A stretch of DNA of 64,000 bases from JBHIYN01 sp041984235 (GTDB taxonomy: Bacteria > Pseudomonadota > Gammaproteobacteria > Ga0077536): contig JBHIYN010000009.1 in the NCBI GenBank assembly GCA_041984235.1, positions 124,001 through 188,000 on the forward strand, written 5' to 3'. The number at the start of each line of letters is the position of its first letter. Position 1 is the stretch's first letter. Under the pieces are notes generated by a model that was given only the letters and a program-made list of their open reading frames with translations, made no database searches and was not told the origin of the DNA. The position numbers and the translations under genes are program-made. This document shows, one piece after another, positions 59,774-64,000 of the stretch.

Positions 59774-61438
59774 ATGAGTCCTGACCAACGCAGCAAGGCA
59801 TCGCGTGCGGGCGACGCGCGCGTGTTCGATGTCGTCGTCGTCGGCGCCGGCTTCGCCGGCCTCTACGCGCTGCATCGCCTGCGCGGCCTGGGCCTCTCGG
59901 TGCGTGCCTACGACGGCGCCGACGGCGTCGGCGGCACCTGGTGGTGGAACCGCTACCCGGGCGCGCGGGTCGACTTCCCCAGCGCGCCGTTCTACGGCTA
60001 CACCTTTTCCAAGGAACTGCTGGACGAGTTCGACTGGGAGGAGCGCCAGCCCTCGCAGGCCGAAGTGCTGCGCTACCTCAATTTCGTCGCTGACAAGCTC
60101 GAGCTGCGTCCCGACATCCAGCTCTCGACCTGGATTCGGGAAGCGTGGTTCGACGAGCAGGAACAGCGCTGGCACCTGAACGCCAGCACCGGCGAGCACA
60201 TCGTGACGCCCTTCCTGCTGTGCGCCATGGGCAGCCTGTCGGACACCAACAAGCCGCCGATCGCCGGGATCGACGACTTCGCCGGTGAGCTCTACCACAC
60301 CGGGCGCTGGCCGGTGGAACCGGTCGAGTTCGGCGGCAAGCGGGTCGGCGTGATCGGCACCGGCTCCTCCGGCATCCAGTCGATTCCCGTGATTGCGAAG
60401 CAATGCGGCCACCTGACCGTGTTCCAGCGCACGCCGCAGTACAGCATTCCCGCCGGCAACCGCCCGGTGCGGCCGGAAGAGCTCGCCGACGCGCGCGAGA
60501 ACTGGGAGCAGTACAAGGCCAACATGGCGGTGTCGTCGCTCGGCATGCCGTACCCGATGTCGGAGCGCTCGGCGCTGGACGACACGCCCGAGCAGCGCAA
60601 CGCGCTGTACGAGAAGCTGTGGGCCGAAGGCGGCCTGCACATGCTGTTCAACAGCTACTACGACCTGCTCACCAATCTCGAAGCCAACCAGACCCTGGCC
60701 GAGTTCGTGCGCGGCAAGATCCGCGACACCGTGCGCGATCCGGAAACCGCGGAGAAGCTCTTACCGAACTACATCCTCGGCACCAAGCGCCAGGTCATCG
60801 ACGACGGCTACTTCGAGACCTACAACCGCGACAACGTCACGCTGGTCGACCTGCGCAGCGACCCCATCGACCACATCACCGCGCACAGCGTCGTCACCCA
60901 AAGCGGCGAGCATCCCCTGGACATGCTGGTGCTCGCCACCGGCTTCGACGCCATCACCGGCACCCTGCTGCGCCTGAACCCGCGCGGCCGCGACGGCATC
61001 CCCCTCGCGCAGCGCTGGCAGGAACGCTTCAACTCCTACCTCGGCATGATGATCCCGGGCCTGCCGAACCTGTTCATGGTGCACGGCGTCGAGTCGCCCT
61101 CGGTGCTGTTCAACATGCCCTTCGGCGGCGAGCGCGAGACCGACTGGATCGTCGAGTGCATCATGCACCTCAGAGCCAACGACATCGCGACCATCGAGCC
61201 CGCCCCCGGCGTGGACCTCGCCTGGAGCGAGAACGTCGACGCCGCCGCCGCTGAAACCCTCTTCCACGGCACTGACTCCTGGTACTCCGGCGCCAACATC
61301 GACGGCAAGCACCGCCAGTTCATCGTGCACCTCGGCGGGCAGGCGTATTTCCAGCACCTCGTCGACGTCGCCGAGAACGGCTACGAAGGCTTCGTGCTGG
61401 GCGCGAGGAACGAAGTGCGCGAGGCCAGCGGCGGCTGA
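59774..61438 (+). CDS. Baeyer-Villiger monooxygenase (cyclohexanone-monooxygenase type)
   Basis: A protein of 554 residues from ATG 59774, with GGGGAGG upstream. It has the complete signature set: FAD loop VVVGAGFAGLYALHRL (residues 21-36), GGTWWWNRYPGARVD, the fingerprint F-A-G-E-L-Y-H-T-G-R-W-P near residues 169-180 (an exact F-x-G-x3-H-T-x2-W-P), the NADPH loop VGVIGTGSSGIQSIP, and LVLATGFDAITG. Size and motifs match cyclohexanone and steroid/cyclopentadecanone-type enzymes. It converts cyclic or linear ketones to lactones or esters with NADPH and O2. A VOC-family gene follows after 82 bases on the same strand and may be co-transcribed. Confidence 0.93.
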   Translation: MSPDQRSKASRAGDARVFDVVVVGAGFAGLYALHRLRGLGLSVRAYDGADGVGGTWWWNRYPGARVDFPSAPFYGYTFSKELLDEFDWEERQPSQAEVLRYLNFVADKLELRPDIQLSTWIREAWFDEQEQRWHLNASTGEHIVTPFLLCAMGSLSDTNKPPIAGIDDFAGELYHTGRWPVEPVEFGGKRVGVIGTGSSGIQSIPVIAKQCGHLTVFQRTPQYSIPAGNRPVRPEELADARENWEQYKANMAVSSLGMPYPMSERSALDDTPEQRNALYEKLWAEGGLHMLFNSYYDLLTNLEANQTLAEFVRGKIRDTVRDPETAEKLLPNYILGTKRQVIDDGYFETYNRDNVTLVDLRSDPIDHITAHSVVTQSGEHPLDMLVLATGFDAITGTLLRLNPRGRDGIPLAQRWQERFNSYLGMMIPGLPNLFMVHGVESPSVLFNMPFGGERETDWIVECIMHLRANDIATIEPAPGVDLAWSENVDAAAAETLFHGTDSWYSGANIDGKHRQFIVHLGGQAYFQHLVDVAENGYEGFVLGARNEVREASGG

Positions 61439-61520
61439 ATCGTAACGCGCGGCCGCTGACGTGATGGCCGGCCGGCGCAAGGTGGCCTGCGGCCGGCGCA
61501 GAACCAGGGGGTGAGCCGCG

Positions 61521-62183
61521 TTGCCGCTTCGACTCGACCACTTGATGTGGGGCGCGCCCGGCCTGCGCTCAGGCATCGACGAAGCGCGGCGCCTGTTCGG
61601 CGTGCGGCCGGCGCCCGGCGGCGTGCACCCCGGTCTCGGCACGTGCAACGCCTTGCTGTCCCTGGGCAACGATCAGTACCTGGAAGTGATCGCGCCGGAC
61701 CCGGCACAGGAGCTCGCCGGCACCCTGGGCGCACGCCTGGCGGCGCTGGAGGCGCCAGGCCTGGTGACCTGGGCAGCGGCAGCATCGGATCTCGACGCGG
61801 TGGCGGCCGCCGCCCGCGGCGCGTCCCTCGAGGTGCGGGGACCCGTGCTCACGCGGCGCCAGGCGCCGGACGGCAGCGTGCTGCGCTGGCGTCTGCTCTT
61901 CATAGGTGGCCACGCCTACGGCGGCCTGGTGCCGTTCTTCATCGACTGGATGGACACCCCGCATCCCGCCCGAACCAACCCGGTGGCCGGCCAGCTCATC
62001 AGTCTCGACGTGCGCACGCCGGATGCCGACGGCCTGAATGCCCTCTACGCGAGCCTCGGCATCACCGTTCAGCCATCGCACGCCGACGCACCGGAACTTG
62101 CCGCTCGCATCGAGAGCGGCGGCAAGTGCATCGTGCTGCGGAGCGCGAAGGGTACCGAGGAATGGCCACCATGGGTTATTTGA
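61521..62183 (+). CDS. VOC-family protein (glyoxalase_3-like)
   Basis: A protein of 220 residues. TTG 61521 is used; a GGGGGTG stands about 8 bases before it. An overlapping frame from GTG 61511 is arginine-rich and rejected. The VOC fold is recognised from LRLDHLMWGAPGLRSGIDEARRLFG, GLGTCNALLSLGNDQYLEVIAPDP (conserved Y-L-E-V/I strand) and a C-terminal repeat RTNPVAGQLISLDVRTPD. Histidine near the start (H7) and glutamate in YLEVI are likely metal ligands. Members isomerise, cleave or bind small molecules. It might process a product of the Baeyer-Villiger enzyme, an inference from closeness only. Confidence 0.78.
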   Translation: MPLRLDHLMWGAPGLRSGIDEARRLFGVRPAPGGVHPGLGTCNALLSLGNDQYLEVIAPDPAQELAGTLGARLAALEAPGLVTWAAAASDLDAVAAAARGASLEVRGPVLTRRQAPDGSVLRWRLLFIGGHAYGGLVPFFIDWMDTPHPARTNPVAGQLISLDVRTPDADGLNALYASLGITVQPSHADAPELAARIESGGKCIVLRSAKGTEEWPPWVI

Positions 62184-62485
62184 TGCGCCTGTCTGCGGTG
62201 TCGAACCGGGCAACTGGAGAAGGCAGCCACATGGGGAGTTGATGCGGTTTGCCGGGAGCGGTGCGCGTCAGCCGCGGACCATGGACATGACCGGCGGTTC
62301 GGCAGGCGATGTGGAGGCGCCGCGAAAGGGCACGGCAAAAGGCGGGATAGTGGCTACGCGTGGTGGACGCAAATCGAACCCGGTGCATTGCACTGCCACC
62401 ATAGAACCGAGTGCTGCTCGAACGGATCCCGGGTGCCGTCACACAGGGTTTTGGTGATTTGCTCCGAACCCTCGGTCGGGGAACA
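62184..62485. other. Gap of 302 bases without a convincing gene
   Basis: Lies between the VOC gene and the convergent V4R gene. Open frames here have no family features and no good ribosome-binding sites. No terminator hairpin with a T-run was found. Confidence 0.4.
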
Positions 62486-62935
62486 TTACCGGCCGATCAC
62501 GAACAGACAAGAAGCATCGCCTTTCCCGAGGCACTCAGTCTCGTGCACCGTGATGTTCGACTGCCCGAGCGCCTGCTTCAGATACGACTCCACCAGGCCT
62601 TCGTCGAAACTGCACAGGGTTCTGCCAGTGCCCGCGACACGGTATCCGAGCACGTCTTCGCACCCGTCGAATCTCACACAATGTCCAGTGGCTTCGCGGG
62701 TGCTCAGCGCAGTGCAGCGAACGAACCCGACGCGTCGGCACGCATCGGAGAACGCGACGATAGCAGTATCCAGTTCCGGGCCCTTGGCAGGGTAGGCGAC
62801 TGCCAAATCTCTTCCCAACAGCGACCCAATTGTCCGCACCGGATCTCTGAACCTCGCGTCGCGCATAACGAGCCTGATCCCCACGCGGGCGACCTCGGGA
62901 ATGTTGAGGACGTTGGAGTCAGGCGTCATGGCCAT
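62486..62935 (-). CDS. Stand-alone V4R-domain (4-vinyl-reductase-like) protein
   Basis: A protein of 149 residues; ATG 62935 is used, with ATG 62929 possible. The C-terminal third has the V4R end signature E-x-x-C-x-x-x-G-x-x-x-C-x-F in ETECLGKGDASCLFVIG, with an earlier glycine-rich strand and a helix pair (ELDTAIVAFSDACRRVGF; DEGLVESYLKQAL). V4R domains bind small hydrophobic ligands and form the sensor part of aromatic-pathway regulators such as DmpR/XylR; some bind metals through the cysteines. Here no DNA-binding or AAA domain is attached. It is divergent from the AlkB-like gene, so a ligand-sensing or chaperone role for hydrocarbon oxidation is possible. Confidence 0.65.
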   Translation of the reverse strand: MAMTPDSNVLNIPEVARVGIRLVMRDARFRDPVRTIGSLLGRDLAVAYPAKGPELDTAIVAFSDACRRVGFVRCTALSTREATGHCVRFDGCEDVLGYRVAGTGRTLCSFDEGLVESYLKQALGQSNITVHETECLGKGDASCLFVIGR

Positions 62936-63155
62936 GGCGAACGAATACCGGGAACTGCTTTGCCTACGATGCCGCGAGCGCGGGCATTATGACCGAGGTC
63001 AAAACATCGCCCTGTGCTGGCGATGCATTATTGGCGCTACTGCACCGTTATGTCACCGTGATTCTGCGCATGATGAGCGCTTGCCTCAGTACGCAAACAA
63101 ACCATGTCCCGGCACATCGGGATTGCTGTCCCGGCAACGCCTGCGGTGTCAGGCG

Positions 63156-64000
63156 ATGGAGCAGGAAAGCGTGATTGCGTGTTGCAAATATTTTGGTACG
63201 CAGCTTCTGATCTGGATCTCGGTCGCGGGATTTCTGATTGGCGGCAGCGGGCTGTGGCTCGGATTCGGCGCAGGCGTGATTTTCTGGATCGGGGGCGATG
63301 CGCTTAGCGGGCGTTTCAATGGGAACCGGGCGCTACCGTATCCCGCGATACTCGAAGCTGCACTCTACAGTCTGTTTCCTTCGCTTGTCGCCATGTCCGT
63401 CAGCTTCGCGTGGGCAATGGGTAACGAGGGTGACCTGTTCGGGATAGGCGCGTTTACGTCCGGGCTATTCGGCTACGACGCACTCTCCGCGCGCGAGTCA
63501 TCGGGAATGATCGATTACCTCGGTGCCAGTCTGTCATTCGGTCTCTCGATGGCGATGGGAGGGATTCTGGGCGGCCACGAGCTCATTCACCGAACGAAGG
63601 ATCCCATGGCGATGTTCGTCGGGCGATGGATGCTGGCGATGGCATTCAATTCGTCACTGGAAGTGGCACATGTCTTCGGTCACCATTCGGACGTGGCGAC
63701 CGCGAAAGACCCTGCAACGGCGCGGCGGGGCGAGAACATCTATGCGTTCTTTGTCCGCTCGACGGCAGGCCAGGTTTTCCAGGCGCTCGCCATAGAGCGC
63801 GACCGCTTGCGTGGCGTTTCGCCCTTGCTCTCTATCGTGCGGAACAAGGTCGTGCGTGGCTATGCTCGCTCGCTCACGGTGGGGCTTCTCATGCTGCTCG
63901 CCGCCGGCGGCACCGGGATTGCCGTGTACGGGCTTTCAGTCCTGTGGAACAAGCTGTTGCTGGAAACGCTCAATTACGTGTCGCATTACGGCCTCGTCCG
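63156..64000 (+). CDS. AlkB-type alkane 1-monooxygenase, 3' end cut by window edge
   Basis: The first 281 codons from ATG 63156 are visible and the frame is open to the window end. Hydrophobic pairs of helices alternate with the three histidine boxes that bind the diiron centre: HELIHR (residues 141-146), E-V-A-H-V-F-G-H-H (169-177), and NYVSHYGL (273-280), the last being the AlkB hallmark N-Y-x-x-H-Y-G-L. AlkB oxidises the terminal carbon of medium-chain alkanes with electrons from rubredoxin. The first 60 residues are shorter than in Pseudomonas AlkB. Xylene-monooxygenase-like enzymes share part of these boxes, so substrate class is not certain. Confidence 0.82.
   Translation, partial: MEQESVIACCKYFGTQLLIWISVAGFLIGGSGLWLGFGAGVIFWIGGDALSGRFNGNRALPYPAILEAALYSLFPSLVAMSVSFAWAMGNEGDLFGIGAFTSGLFGYDALSARESSGMIDYLGASLSFGLSMAMGGILGGHELIHRTKDPMAMFVGRWMLAMAFNSSLEVAHVFGHHSDVATAKDPATARRGENIYAFFVRSTAGQVFQALAIERDRLRGVSPLLSIVRNKVVRGYARSLTVGLLMLLAAGGTGIAVYGLSVLWNKLLLETLNYVSHYGLV

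Noticed and set aside
61511..62242. A 243-codon frame overlapping the VOC gene
   Set aside because: The protein is arginine/proline-rich and resembles no family; the frame one base over has the VOC pattern.
1..64000. CRISPR arrays, tRNA or rRNA genes, insertion sequences, phage genes
   Set aside because: No regularly spaced repeat, cloverleaf-like segment, transposase or integrase motif was found on reading both strands. A covariance-model search would be needed to exclude small RNA genes completely.

Overview
The window looks like a chromosome segment of a GC-rich Gram-negative bacterium. Outer-membrane polysaccharide genes, a WbpL/WbpM/GalU end to the glycan cluster, PpnN, YhhQ, a MalT-like LuxR regulator and an AttH/FtsX-type ABC operon together suggest a gammaproteobacterium of an environmental, hydrocarbon-degrading kind. 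The order cannot be fixed from sequence alone. No rRNA, tRNA, CRISPR array, transposase or prophage gene was seen.

Positions 1-29104 are a surface-polysaccharide (O-antigen or exopolysaccharide) locus. It begins inside an SGNH-hydrolase-like gene cut by the window edge. It then holds three enzymes of a UDP-2,3-diacetamido-uronic acid route (acetyltransferase, Gfo/Idh dehydrogenase and aminotransferase, 2226-4989), with a matching UDP-HexNAc 2-epimerase at 12387-13550. A tailoring cassette follows: glycosyltransferase, methyltransferase, a large fusion with a deacetylase-like domain, and a sulfotransferase (6404-12347). An ABC-exporter-like membrane protein with a decayed ATPase domain is encoded in antisense at 13566-15470. 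A GT4 gene carrying a stump of a second GT domain comes next, then a nucleotide-sugar dehydratase, a very clear SQD1-type UDP-sulfoquinovose synthase (18787-19935), a GT4, an asparagine-synthase-like amidotransferase and another GT4. The locus ends in the conserved order 4-reductase-like SDR, WbpL-like initiating transferase, WbpM-like dehydratase and GalU. No polymerase or conventional flippase is in the window. Sulfoquinovose synthase plus a sulfotransferase in one glycan locus suggests an acidic, sulfonated or sulfated polymer.

Positions 29118-48453 look like backbone genes: Tat-exported PhoX phosphatase, a small coiled-coil protein, PpnN nucleosidase, an AttH-like lipocalin with its FtsX permease and ATPase, a GT2 plus UPF0104 membrane protein, the YhhQ queuosine-precursor transporter with two unknown genes, a B12/radical-SAM protein, an acyl-CoA-ligase-like enzyme, a tyrosine phosphatase, a small lipoprotein, and an exported cytochrome c/PQQ dehydrogenase. 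A perfect Rho-independent terminator at 37412-37438 has no same-strand gene before it and may end a small RNA.

Positions 48470-64000 are a catabolic, oxygenase-rich region. It holds two LLM flavin monooxygenases, two Baeyer-Villiger-type monooxygenases (one with a long N-terminal extension as in 4-hydroxyacetophenone monooxygenase), a styrene-monooxygenase-like flavoprotein, an MFS transporter, a VOC protein, a lone V4R-domain protein and the first 281 codons of an AlkB-type alkane hydroxylase. Regulation appears to come from a MalT-like LuxR ATPase and a divergently placed LysR protein.
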